A DNA stretch of 64,000 nucleotides from Nocardia niigatensis NBRC 100131 (GTDB lineage: Bacteria > Actinomycetota > Actinomycetes > Mycobacteriales > Mycobacteriaceae), in assembly GCF_000308655.1 (NCBI RefSeq), contig NZ_BAGC01000052.1, forward strand, positions 1 through 64,000. Reading direction: 5' to 3'. Position 1 is the first letter of the stretch; each line of letters opens with the position of its first letter. Positions 54,394 through 62,359 of the stretch are shown in pieces. The notes below the pieces were generated by a model, which saw nothing but the letters and a program-made list of their open reading frames with translations, was not told the origin of the DNA and did no database searches. The translations under genes and the position numbers were made by a program.

Positions 54394-55083
54394 CTACCGC
54401 GACATCCGCCGATCCACCATTCGGCGGTCACGCTGCACGGGTCGTGCGTGCTGATCGCGCTCCTTGATGGGCGCGGTGTCCCCGATCCAGCTCATGAGGG
54501 AGCGGAGCCGCTCATCGATCGCGGCTGTCTTTTCCTGCTGCGACAACCTCGCCCGGGAACCGACCGCCGGGTCAGGTGATTCATTTGACTCACCTGCAGA
54601 ACCGACCACACGGTCACGTGGTTCGATTCGATCCACCTGCCGCACCACTCCCAGATCAGGTGAGCGATTCTGCTCACCCACAGAACCGACCACCGAGTCA
54701 CGTGTTCCAACCGGAACACCTGCCGTGGTCACCAGTCGCAGCCGGTCACGCTCGCCGACCTCCACGGTGCGGGACTGCTCCGCCGGCGCGAACAGCTCCT
54801 CGACCGTGTAGCCCGGCAGCATCTCCTCCAGAACCCGGCAATGATCAGGGAACGGAAGGCTTTTGATTTCACCGGACAGCCAGCGATAGAACTGAGCCTT
54901 GAGTGGACCACGCCCGACCAAATCAGGATCGACCCGTTTGGCCGCCTTGTCGTACTCACGCAGGAACGTGCAGTGGGTCTGCCAATGCCGTTTCCTCAGA
55001 AGCGCTTTCAACTCCGTGCCCGGACCCACTCGACGCGTCCGACCCGACGCGTCCGTATCGGTGCGGTCTTCGTTGTGGTTCAT
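54394..55083 (-). CDS. Element-encoded regulator, type 1
   Basis: A 229-residue protein from ATG 55083, overlapping the previous gene by ATGA. The N-terminal 100 residues (LRKRHWQTHCTFLREYDKAA; AQFYRWLSGEIKSLPFPDHC; LEEMLPGYTVEELF) form a helix-turn-helix region common in Streptomyces and Nocardia integrative-element regulators. A linker with repeated Asp/Glu/Ser follows, with the sequence DRVVGSAGESNESPDP echoing DSVVGSVGEQNRSPDL, an internal repeat. The tail APIKERD with a run of Arg matches that of the upstream gene. Confidence 0.72.
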   Translation of the reverse strand: MNHNEDRTDTDASGRTRRVGPGTELKALLRKRHWQTHCTFLREYDKAAKRVDPDLVGRGPLKAQFYRWLSGEIKSLPFPDHCRVLEEMLPGYTVEELFAPAEQSRTVEVGERDRLRLVTTAGVPVGTRDSVVGSVGEQNRSPDLGVVRQVDRIEPRDRVVGSAGESNESPDPAVGSRARLSQQEKTAAIDERLRSLMSWIGDTAPIKERDQHARPVQRDRRMVDRRMSR

Positions 55084-55763
55084 CGCGACCGCCGCCGATC
55101 CACCGCCGGACGCGCCGGCGCCTGCACCGAACGGCCGGGAACGCCGTCGTGGTGAATGTCGCGCTCCTTGAGCGGAGCACTCGACTCGGCCATCTCGAGC
55201 ATCAACCGCAACCGATCCGCCCGAGCCGCATCCCATTCCCGATCAGCCGTTACCCCCGGACGCGGCGCCGCGGACTCCGACAACGATTCCTTGGTGCGGG
55301 GGGTGTCGAAATACGGTTCGTCTGCGGTGAACGGGTCGAGTTGTTTCCAGATGTTCGACCGCAGCTGCGCCGGTGTCGGTGCGGTGTAACCGATCTGCTC
55401 GGCAGTGATCTGGCGACCCGCTTTCAGCGACAACGCCGTCAGCATCACATCGAGGGTCCGCGGCTTCGGATCATGCAACCCGTCCCGATACCCGACGATA
55501 TTGGTGTGCTTCAGATGCACCGGCCGTCCGCCGTCACTCTCGCTCACCGCACGCATGCGATGCGCCAGGCCCGTGGGGGTGATCCTGAGCGACGCCATCA
55601 ACAGCGACAGATGCTCGTTCGGAACCACCTCCCTCCGTTGTGGTTTCGGCTGAGCATCAACCTCCGCGCCGCGCCGGTCGTCCGGCCCCGACAGCGGCTG
55701 CGCGGGGACCGGAAACCGAATGACATTCGAGAACGGCCCGACCCGCTTCCCGTTGATCCTCAT
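55080..55763 (-). CDS. Element-encoded XRE-like regulator, type 2
   Basis: A 227-residue protein from ATG 55763 (an upstream start at 55919 would add a stretch without homology). The helix-turn-helix is HLSLLMASLRITPTGLAHRM with HTNIVGYRDGLHDPKPRTLD and ALSLKAGRQITAEQIGY. Its C-terminus (SSAPLKERD and an Arg-rich end) parallels the next gene (TAPIKERD), although their N-terminal domains differ, so the two share a C-terminal module. Likely first gene of the leftward regulatory operon. Confidence 0.72.
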   Translation of the reverse strand: MRINGKRVGPFSNVIRFPVPAQPLSGPDDRRGAEVDAQPKPQRREVVPNEHLSLLMASLRITPTGLAHRMRAVSESDGGRPVHLKHTNIVGYRDGLHDPKPRTLDVMLTALSLKAGRQITAEQIGYTAPTPAQLRSNIWKQLDPFTADEPYFDTPRTKESLSESAAPRPGVTADREWDAARADRLRLMLEMAESSAPLKERDIHHDGVPGRSVQAPARPAVDRRRSR

Positions 55764-56087
55764 CGAACCCACCGCCGTTCCCGACGAGCGCGCACACACG
55801 GCGCAGGAATCGGTATCACCGCTGATAGCACCCGGTTCGACACCAGGGCGCAGCGTTCTACACTGGACATGCTTCAGTGGCCTTTCAGAACCTGAAGTGA
55901 AAGCCGAAGCAGCGGACACTGCTTCGGTACCGACTCCCCGTCAGCTCCAACTGATGGGGAGTCTCAACTTGACCAGGCTTCCTAGCTTGCCTAGCCAAGT
56001 TCACTGTAGCGCATCAACCCGCTCAAAGTTGCAAATCGAACTAGGTTGGCTAGGCAAGTTGTGTGGCCTGCATATATCGTGTGGTCC
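55764..56087. promoter_or_regulatory. Divergent control region with two operator dyads and tandem hairpins
   Basis: The region separates the leftward regulator operon from the rightward GntR gene. It has two near-palindromes centred on CTAG: CTTGCCTAGCCAAG (55986-55999) and TTGGCTAGGCAAG (56046-56058), in opposite orientation, matching the style of KorSA/GntR-HutC operators. To their left are two hairpins: 9-bp arms 55904-55912/55919-55927, and 12-bp arms (one mismatch) 55933-55944/55951-55962. Autoregulation by the GntR protein is likely. Confidence 0.6.
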
Positions 56088-56936
56088 ATGGACACACTCG
56101 ACCCCGATGACCCCCGCCCGCCGTACCTTCAGGTGGCGAACATACTGCGTGCGGCCATCCTGACTCGGAAGCTAAACCCCGGCGACAAACTGCCATCGGG
56201 GCCTCATCTGGCCGAGCGGTACGGCGTTGCCCGGATGACCGTGCAGCAGGCAATTCGTGTGCTTCGCGATGAGGGGCTGGTCGTCTCACGACAGGGCAGT
56301 GGCGTCTATGTCCGGGAACGCACTGAACGACCGGTAGGACTTCGTCCTCACATCGAGCGTGCGTTCGAAGAGGCCGATGTCACAATAGATTTCGCAGGGT
56401 TCTCCGGTGAGACGCTGCACGGCGCTATCGCCGAACCGATCGATAAGATCCGGCATGGACGGCTGCGACCCGAATCACTGACCGTCCGCCTGCTCGTACC
56501 TGACGCCTCGATCCCCTGGTCGCTTCCGTCGAAGGTTGAGGACTTGAGTGATAGCCCTGCCTTCAGGAGTCGCGCGACCCGCATCATGGAGCGACACGCT
56601 CTAGCGATTGTGGATGCCGTCAACGAGCTTGCTGAACTTGATCTCGTGGCAAGCGCGTCAGCACAAGTCCGGACCTATCCTGCTGTCCCACTGTTCAAGC
56701 TCTACGTGCTGAACGGGTCGCGCGCGTTCTTCGGCTACTACCCAGTCCGTGAGCACAAGCTTCAGCTCGACGGCGAATCCACTGCGATCTGGGATCTCAT
56801 GGGCAAGGACGCCACCCTGTTCGAGTTCGGCAAGGACGCAGAGCATCCAGACAACAAGGACAGTCAGTTCGCCGAAGAGTCTCAGATGTGGTTCAACAGC
56901 ATCTGGACAACGGTCGCGCGGGACTACGAGCGGTGA
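56088..56936 (+). CDS. GntR/HutC-family repressor (KorSA-like)
   Basis: A 282-residue GntR protein from ATG 56088. The winged helix is PPYLQVANILRAAILTRKLN, KLPSGPHLAERYGVARMTVQ and LRDEGLVVSRQGSGVYV. The remaining 200 residues form an effector domain not obviously of UTRA type. pSAM2-type elements use a GntR protein, KorSA, to keep replication and transfer genes silent; the adjacent CTAG-centred dyads support that role here. It overlaps the HAD gene by GTGA. Confidence 0.85.
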   Translation: MDTLDPDDPRPPYLQVANILRAAILTRKLNPGDKLPSGPHLAERYGVARMTVQQAIRVLRDEGLVVSRQGSGVYVRERTERPVGLRPHIERAFEEADVTIDFAGFSGETLHGAIAEPIDKIRHGRLRPESLTVRLLVPDASIPWSLPSKVEDLSDSPAFRSRATRIMERHALAIVDAVNELAELDLVASASAQVRTYPAVPLFKLYVLNGSRAFFGYYPVREHKLQLDGESTAIWDLMGKDATLFEFGKDAEHPDNKDSQFAEESQMWFNSIWTTVARDYER

Positions 56937-57595
56937 CCGGGGCCGCGGACATCTTCCAACAGGCGCACACTCTTCTGCTCGACTTCGATGGACCGATCTG
57001 CGCCGTGTTCTCGGGAATCACTAACCGTGAAGCGGCACAACGACTATTGATCAATCTCGATCACAGCATCCCTGACGATGTACTGGCGACACACGACCCC
57101 TTCGATGTTCTTCAGTTCGCAGCGACACTGGGACCAGACCAGGCCAACGCCACCGATCTACAGTTTCGACAGATCGAGGTCGAAGCAGTCCAGTCCGCCC
57201 GCCCGACCGCCGGTTCCGAAGAGCTGATACGCAGTTCGGCACAGAGCGGCCGGCGCGTGGCGATCGTCAGCAATAACTCATCGGCAGCCGTCCGTCAGTA
57301 CTTGACCCAGCATGAGCTCATCGACTGCGTCCAAGGGGTGTTCGGGCGCGAGAGCGGCGACGTGTCACGACTGAAGCCTCAACCGCACCTGCTTCTTGAT
57401 GCCCTTAGCGCCCTTCAGTCGAAACCGAAAGATAGCGTCTTCGTGGGCGACTCAGCCTCTGACGTCATAGCTGCCCGTGCCGCGGACGTACCCTGCATAG
57501 CTTTTGCGAACCGGCCGGCCAAGGCCGCAGTTCTTGCCGCCCAGGCCCCTGCCGCCATCATCACGCAGCTGTCCGAACTGCTCTCGGCAGCGTGA
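56933..57595 (+). CDS. HAD-superfamily hydrolase
   Basis: A 220-residue phosphatase-like protein from GTG 56933. Nucleophile motif LLLDFDGPICAVF (DxD replaced by D-F-D), Thr/Ser motif AIVSNNSS, Lys in SRLKPQPHLL, and acidic VFVGDSASDVIAA, so all four HAD motifs are present. It is translationally coupled to the GntR gene, a pairing often seen in actinomycete elements. The substrate is unknown; it may clear a signal metabolite sensed by the repressor (inference). Confidence 0.85.
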   Translation: MTGAADIFQQAHTLLLDFDGPICAVFSGITNREAAQRLLINLDHSIPDDVLATHDPFDVLQFAATLGPDQANATDLQFRQIEVEAVQSARPTAGSEELIRSSAQSGRRVAIVSNNSSAAVRQYLTQHELIDCVQGVFGRESGDVSRLKPQPHLLLDALSALQSKPKDSVFVGDSASDVIAARAADVPCIAFANRPAKAAVLAAQAPAAIITQLSELLSAA

Positions 57596-57600
57596 TTTCT

Positions 57601-57644
57601 GCCCGGACAGTGCTCGGAGAGTGCCCGGACAGTGCCCGGACCAA
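57601..57644 (+). repeat. Four tandem 11-bp iteron-like repeats
   Basis: Consecutive units GCCCGGACAGT (57601-57611), GCTCGGAGAGT, GCCCGGACAGT and GCCCGGACCAA, starting five bases after the HAD stop. An 11-bp period places sites on one DNA face, as in plasmid iterons. Confidence 0.7.
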
Positions 57645-57668
57645 AGATTCTCCCAAGTTTCGAGTCCT

Positions 57669-57817
57669 CTTGTCCTCCACCACACCCCCTGAGCTGCGCC
57701 TTCGGCGCAGGACTCTGGTCTGGTCTGGCCGAGACTATATCCGCCTTCGGAGGACATAGTCTCGGCCAGACCAGACCAGAGTCAAAAGATAGGTACGGGG
57801 GTGTGGTGGAGGACAAG
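57669..57817. repeat. Nested long inverted repeats (cruciform/hairpin)
   Basis: Outer arms 57669-57689 and 57797-57817 are a perfect 21-bp inverted repeat. Inside are a 35-nt-arm hairpin (57711-57745 / 57749-57783; first 28 pairs perfect, two mismatches) closed by a UUCG-type loop, and a smaller CTGCGC-CTTCGG-CGCAG hairpin (57694-57710), also with a UUCG loop. Pairing of CTCCCAA with TTGGGAG extends it outward. It could be a replication origin structure, a strong terminator or a structured RNA. Confidence 0.85.
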
Positions 57818-57844
57818 GGTTTTGGGAGGTCAGGTGGTGAAGGA

Positions 57845-57991
57845 AGGACCACAAAGGAGAGGACCACAAGGGGGCGCGTGGCGTGCGGATGTTGCGTTGG
57901 CATGTGAGTTGCGTTGAGAGAGGACCACAACCGGAAGGGTTGCGAGCCCATGCGGCGGCACGTGCAGGGTTCGTCCGCGGAAGGACCACAA
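57845..57991 (+). repeat. Four direct copies of AGGACCACAA
   Basis: Exact 10-mers at 57845-57854, 57860-57869, 57921-57930 and 57982-57991. The last three are spaced exactly 61 bases apart although the intervening sequences differ, suggesting protein-binding sites and not a duplicated segment. No coding capacity is supported here. Confidence 0.75.
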
Positions 57992-58061
57992 CGAAGGGAT
58001 CACCTCTTACGCGGGGGAGATGGTCGACGTGGAGCACGACCGAGGAATCCCCAGCCGAGAG

Positions 58062-58103
58062 TTGAGGCGTACACATCAATCTCTGTTGACGTGTACGCCT
58101 CAA
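58062..58103. repeat. 18-bp inverted repeat before the cargo genes
   Basis: Arms 58062-58079 (TTGAGGCGTACACATCAA) and 58086-58103 differ at one position and flank a TCTCTG loop. It lies about 65 bases past the end of the leftward cargo gene. It could act as a terminator for that gene or as an operator. Confidence 0.7.
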
Positions 58104-58169
58104 GTCGGAGGCTGCTCGTGCCGTTCAGCGGAATTGATGCGTAGTCATCAACTCGCAGCTACACGCCGA

Positions 58170-59978
58170 TCATTTCCTCCAGATCTTTCCAGTCAAGGCC
58201 TGATACCTATTAATTTCGCGGCGCCGATCGGATTCCGACAGATCTCTCAGCCTCCACGAAAAGCCCTGTTGCGTAGCACGTTCAAAGCACTCGATCATCG
58301 TTGCCTCGAAATACTTTGGAGCCTTTCCGGCATAACCAGATTGCATCTCCATAAATTGCTGCAATGACGTGGCTAGCGACTCGCCGTCGGAACCGGAGAA
58401 TCGCCAGTCCACTAGAAGCTCTATGAAATCGATAGCGCGCTCTTCCACCTCCCCTTCAAGAATCAAGAGCTCGCGCCAGCTAATAATCCCAGGGGGAAGC
58501 GAACAGCCCCCGAGGGGAGCAACCATAGGCATTGCGATCTCAAGGATCTTTAGTTGAGTCATTGGGTTGATGACCATGCCGCCGTCGGGCGCCAACACAA
58601 GTGGGATAAACTTAGTGTTCTCGTCAATGCTCACCCTACCGTCCGGCCAGCCCTTTTCCCTAAACTGCTCGACGGTCGATATCAATTGACTGAACTTCTT
58701 TTTGTACTTCTCCCGAAAATCCTTTTCAAGAACCGAGATGTCAGCGGTACCCTCAGCCAGTCCTTGCAAGAGGTTTCGCATATTAGCATCGATCAAGAGG
58801 GCGAAGTTTTCATGATAGTATCCCCAATCGCAAATTTCATCTTCCTCTTTAGCATTGGGGATACTCCACGCAGTCCGAAAGTCTGGATCCGCAAGTACAA
58901 TCCCGCCCGCACGGGGCGAATTCGACCTAGAGATCCTTTGAAGAACCTCACCCACCCGATATTCGAATAGGTGACGCATTGCTCCAGCGAAGTGATCGGC
59001 CGTCCTCTTTTTCTCAGGGATCTTACTCAGAATCCAGTTCGCTTGAAGATACGGATGATCTCCAAAAAACCGCTCTAGCATATACTGAAGGCGGAGCATA
59101 ATTATCGAGCCATCATCCAATATAAGAAATGGTCGCTGCTGGAGTACATAGCGTGACCATGGGTTGATTGCATCACCGTCTTCGCCTCGCAGTAGCTCCG
59201 CTCTCAGATTACCTAGGGTCGAGGTGCAGTTTTCCAGGAAGAATAATTTGACTTCTTCCGGAACCTTGGCTTCTTCGAATATCGTGGGAGAAACGCTCGA
59301 ATCTCCGCTATTGGTCTCAAAATTGCGATAGATCAGCATTCCAAGCGCAAAGAAGTCATCAATGCTGATCCCAGTGGCTTCCTTGAACATGTCTGCAGGA
59401 CCATCACCGATGTCCACCAAGAGTCCGGGGTCAGTGGTTGGAGCCCATCTGCGGTACCAGATATCGCCCGCGTCCGCACACAAGGTGGCAATTGTCGCGG
59501 CGTGGGTTCCCGAAGTTTCGGCGATCGCGAACAGGGTGAATTCATCCCTGAGCTCTGGCCACGCACCCGATTCACTCACCGCATCAGAGTCCACCTGTTC
59601 ATTGATTCCAAGAACACACTTAATAAAGTCCAGCGACCCGAGGTCTCCACCACCCACCGGATCGGCGTACATCACAATTTCCTTGACGCATTGCACCATT
59701 GAAAATGGAGCGAGGGCATAATGCCCTACCGCAAGGCGCCTTCTTATTTCAGCACCCTCCTGCCCCGGCGCTCCAGCCGCCCACTTCCGTTCGAAGGCTT
59801 GCCAGCCGTTAGTCAACATTGAATAATCGAGATGAGCGAGTATTCTTGAGACCAGCCCAAGAGTGCGCTTCAGGTTACAGCTTGACCAGACTTCCCTACG
59901 GTCAGCCAGCCTAAAGCTGCGCCCAAATATTTCGGACGCCACAATGAGGTTCGGTTCCGGTGGAATTACGCCACTCAT
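58170..59978 (-). CDS. Large cargo protein of unknown function
   Basis: About 602 residues from ATG 59978 (GGAG and AGGAAAG upstream); an upstream ATG at 60092 would add a CxxC-containing tail without a ribosome-binding site. Base composition is clearly more AT-rich than chromosomal neighbours. I do not recognise the family. The N-terminal half is acidic and helical; the C-terminal half has EEDEICDWGYY and FALLIDANMRNLLQGL, a spacing of acidic residues reminiscent of PD-(D/E)xK-like nuclease cores, then EKDFREKYKKKFSQL. No signal or membrane segment. As sole large cargo in a variable slot it is a candidate defence or fitness gene (inference). Confidence 0.75.
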   Translation of the reverse strand: MSGVIPPEPNLIVASEIFGRSFRLADRREVWSSCNLKRTLGLVSRILAHLDYSMLTNGWQAFERKWAAGAPGQEGAEIRRRLAVGHYALAPFSMVQCVKEIVMYADPVGGGDLGSLDFIKCVLGINEQVDSDAVSESGAWPELRDEFTLFAIAETSGTHAATIATLCADAGDIWYRRWAPTTDPGLLVDIGDGPADMFKEATGISIDDFFALGMLIYRNFETNSGDSSVSPTIFEEAKVPEEVKLFFLENCTSTLGNLRAELLRGEDGDAINPWSRYVLQQRPFLILDDGSIIMLRLQYMLERFFGDHPYLQANWILSKIPEKKRTADHFAGAMRHLFEYRVGEVLQRISRSNSPRAGGIVLADPDFRTAWSIPNAKEEDEICDWGYYHENFALLIDANMRNLLQGLAEGTADISVLEKDFREKYKKKFSQLISTVEQFREKGWPDGRVSIDENTKFIPLVLAPDGGMVINPMTQLKILEIAMPMVAPLGGCSLPPGIISWRELLILEGEVEERAIDFIELLVDWRFSGSDGESLATSLQQFMEMQSGYAGKAPKYFEATMIECFERATQQGFSWRLRDLSESDRRREINRYQALTGKIWRK

Positions 59979-60331
59979 CTTTCCTACTGCTCCAATCTCG
60001 TCATGGTACTGCGCACCCGACCAAAAACTGCGAGACACATAGACCTGGCTTGATGCTTGGCATCTCGTGCAATTAGTACCTGATAACTGCATGTCGTACT
60101 AACCGATCCGGCCACTTTTACCAAAGACAGTCCACAGACCACCTGGAGCCGTGCAGCATCTCCAGAACGCCGCGCATGGGCCCGAACCGCCGACATCCGC
60201 CGCAGTCACCGCCAAACGAACCGCCGCACGGGTTCGCCGCTTGCACGAAGAACATCGCGACCGGACTTCACGAGCCTGGGAGCCAACGTTGTAGTCGGAG
60301 GCTCTCCCTCACCGGCCAGACATCCGCTGGC

Positions 60332-60787
60332 TCAGCTCTGACAGACCGACTTTATGACGCTGACTTTGTAGCCGGTGTTCTTGGCCATCGCATCGAAGTC
60401 AGCTTCGGCGATGGACGCGCCAGAACCGACCGAGTACCTGCTCGGAGAGCTATCGAGGTTTCCCTTCGAATCCATCCCGTACCCCTGGGCAATGGCGGCG
60501 CAGGTACCACTAGGGAAGACCAGGCGCGCTTTGCAGTCGCCGCCAGCCGTATGACCGCCCCCCGAGCCGGTATCCACCCAGCGTGCCGGATATGCGTTGT
60601 TACAATTCGCAACGGCCGCATCGATGGCTTCTTGTCTGCTCGGATAGTTCGTGACCGTATTGAACCCGTATGTACCTTCCGCGATAGCTCCCCATCGAAT
60701 GTCTGCGTGTGCGACACCCGCCCCGAGAAGACTGGTCACAGCCGCCGCGGAAATAGACAGGACAGCACCACTGAAGCGTGAGTTCAC
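60332..60787 (-). CDS. Secreted DUF4189-type protein
   Basis: A 151-residue exported protein. The signal peptide (AVLSISAAAVTSLLGAGVA) has cleavage at AHA-D. The mature part begins IRWGAIAEGTYGFNTVTNYP and has SRQEAIDAAVANCN, with four Cys that could form two disulfides, matching the DUF4189 pattern of small secreted actinobacterial proteins. Function unknown. Ribosome-binding site GGGGGAA lies before ATG 60787. It lies in the cargo part of the element. Confidence 0.78.
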   Translation of the reverse strand: MNSRFSGAVLSISAAAVTSLLGAGVAHADIRWGAIAEGTYGFNTVTNYPSRQEAIDAAVANCNNAYPARWVDTGSGGGHTAGGDCKARLVFPSGTCAAIAQGYGMDSKGNLDSSPSRYSVGSGASIAEADFDAMAKNTGYKVSVIKSVCQS

Positions 60788-60989
60788 GCTTCCCCCTTAC
60801 ATTTGTCGGATTCGCCTCATCGAGCTCGCGCTAGTAACTATCACCGCCGACGTAGCCCGGTCAACCGATTGACCGATACGCAAACCTATTCAGCCTGAGC
60901 CGGATTCGGCACCAGGGGTTGGCGGGCGCCGCGACATGAGCGCTGAACTGGCGTTCAACATGGATCGGAGAGAGGAGCAAGGAGAATAT

Positions 60990-61204
60990 ATGAAATGGAC
61001 TGTCTTCGCATTGCCGGTTATAGAGGTGGCCATGACTGCGTGCAGCAGCAATAGCTCAAGCCCCGTCGCAGCGTCGTCGCCTGTGGCCGCGCCGGCGCCG
61101 CACGGCGGAGGATCAACCGGCCGTTCGGTTCTAGGCGCTGGGGACGTCCGCTCATGCCGAGTTGAGTATGATTCGGGCAGCGCTATTCGAGTGGCGAAAG
61201 GCCG
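60990..61204 (+). pseudogene. 5' fragment of a lipoprotein gene
   Basis: ATG 60990 has a strong AAGGAGA site and encodes MKWTVFALPVIEVAMTACSS, a lipoprotein signal with Cys in the lipobox, followed by a Ser/Pro/Ala-rich linker typical of actinobacterial lipoproteins. The frame then continues antisense through the 3' end of the next gene, where no domain is seen. I infer that the gene was cut off when the neighbouring segment was joined. Confidence 0.5.
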
Positions 61205-62359
61205 TCAGGATCCTCCCGGCCCGGCGAAGCCGCCGATCGGCCATGTCGAGCCGCTCAGCGTGACAAAGAGGTCGACCCATCCAGCCTCTTGTACGTGTAG
61301 ACCGAACGGACCAGCTGTCTCCCGTCGGTCGACTGACCGCTTGGCGGAGAACGTAGCTTGCGGGAAGTTATCGAAGATGAATTGCGTAGCCGTCGGTGTC
61401 GACGGATCGACCGCGGCGCCCGGTGGCGGGGCGGACTCTTCCGTGGGTCCGGCCACTCCCGACCCGTGAACTATCTCCCCTGTTGCGTCGAGGACGCCGA
61501 CGATGTCCAGCCAGCCTGCGGGAAATGTGTGTTTGACACCGTCGTCGGATTGGCCGTCCTTCGCCCGCGTCGCGGTGAATGTCACCCCGGGAAGTGTGTC
61601 GAATTTGAAGGTCGAACTGGAAACGCCGGTTCTAGACTTGTCGAATACCGGTGGTGGGTCAACGATATCGCCCGCCAGGAACCCGTCGATTATCCCGGGC
61701 GGGGGAGTCACAGTCGAACAGGGTACGTCGCGGCCGCCGCGACGTAGAGTCAGAAGCAATTCCTCGGCGATTGTCCGCACGGATGCGTAGATGGGCGTTG
61801 GTATCGGTTCACCCGCTGCGTTATCACCGCCGAATCGCGTAAAACCGGTGCTGTTCGAGTGAACCAGCGCATAGGTATTCTCGTTCAATCGATCGATATG
61901 AGCCCCGCCATCCTTGTTCGCCAGAGCCAGAACAAGGTCCTTCCTACTGAATTCGGCACCGTTGGCGTCGAGTAGAACAGGTCCATGCCACCAGTCGTCG
62001 AAGCTCACATATCGAGTCGAGACCGACTGTTCGATCTGGTCGGACATTCTTGCAACGAAAATGATCCCATCGCTTCCGATACCGATGGCCGTCAGTCCGG
62101 GACTGCGGCCGACAATGTTCGGATCGCGATCGATAACAGGAGCGCTGTCAGCCCATGTGAGACTTTTCTTGATCCCAAGCTGCGCAAGCAGGCTATGGCT
62201 GTTGTTGGTGTCGTGGACCAACACTCTAATGGCGACGGCGATGCGCTTCGATTCGGGTAGTTCACCTCCGTCAAATGCGGTGGCCGAGCTGACAAGGAAA
62301 CGTAGCTGTTCAGACAGGTCGTATTCGAGATCGCGATCGCGAGGGTGAGTACTCACCAC
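61205..62359 (-). CDS. Hypothetical cytoplasmic protein with C-terminal internal repeat
   Basis: A 384-residue protein, GTG or ATG start at 62359. The N-terminus (ESKRIAVAIRVLVHDTNNSH, LLAQLGIKKSLTWADSA) belongs to a widespread but uncharacterised bacterial protein type. The C-terminus holds two related modules, residues 251-304 and 327-380, sharing F-x-FD-x2-P-x2-TF-x-A-x-R-x2-D, then AGW-x-D-x2-V and a final G-x2-G. No signal peptide or membrane segment. Last gene of the element before attR. Confidence 0.7.
   Translation of the reverse strand: MVSTHPRDRDLEYDLSEQLRFLVSSATAFDGGELPESKRIAVAIRVLVHDTNNSHSLLAQLGIKKSLTWADSAPVIDRDPNIVGRSPGLTAIGIGSDGIIFVARMSDQIEQSVSTRYVSFDDWWHGPVLLDANGAEFSRKDLVLALANKDGGAHIDRLNENTYALVHSNSTGFTRFGGDNAAGEPIPTPIYASVRTIAEELLLTLRRGGRDVPCSTVTPPPGIIDGFLAGDIVDPPPVFDKSRTGVSSSTFKFDTLPGVTFTATRAKDGQSDDGVKHTFPAGWLDIVGVLDATGEIVHGSGVAGPTEESAPPPGAAVDPSTPTATQFIFDNFPQATFSAKRSVDRRETAGPFGLHVQEAGWVDLFVTLSGSTWPIGGFAGPGGS

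Noticed and set aside
60176..60781. 201-codon plus-strand frame
   Set aside because: Antisense to the secreted DUF4189 gene, which has a clean signal peptide and ribosome-binding site.
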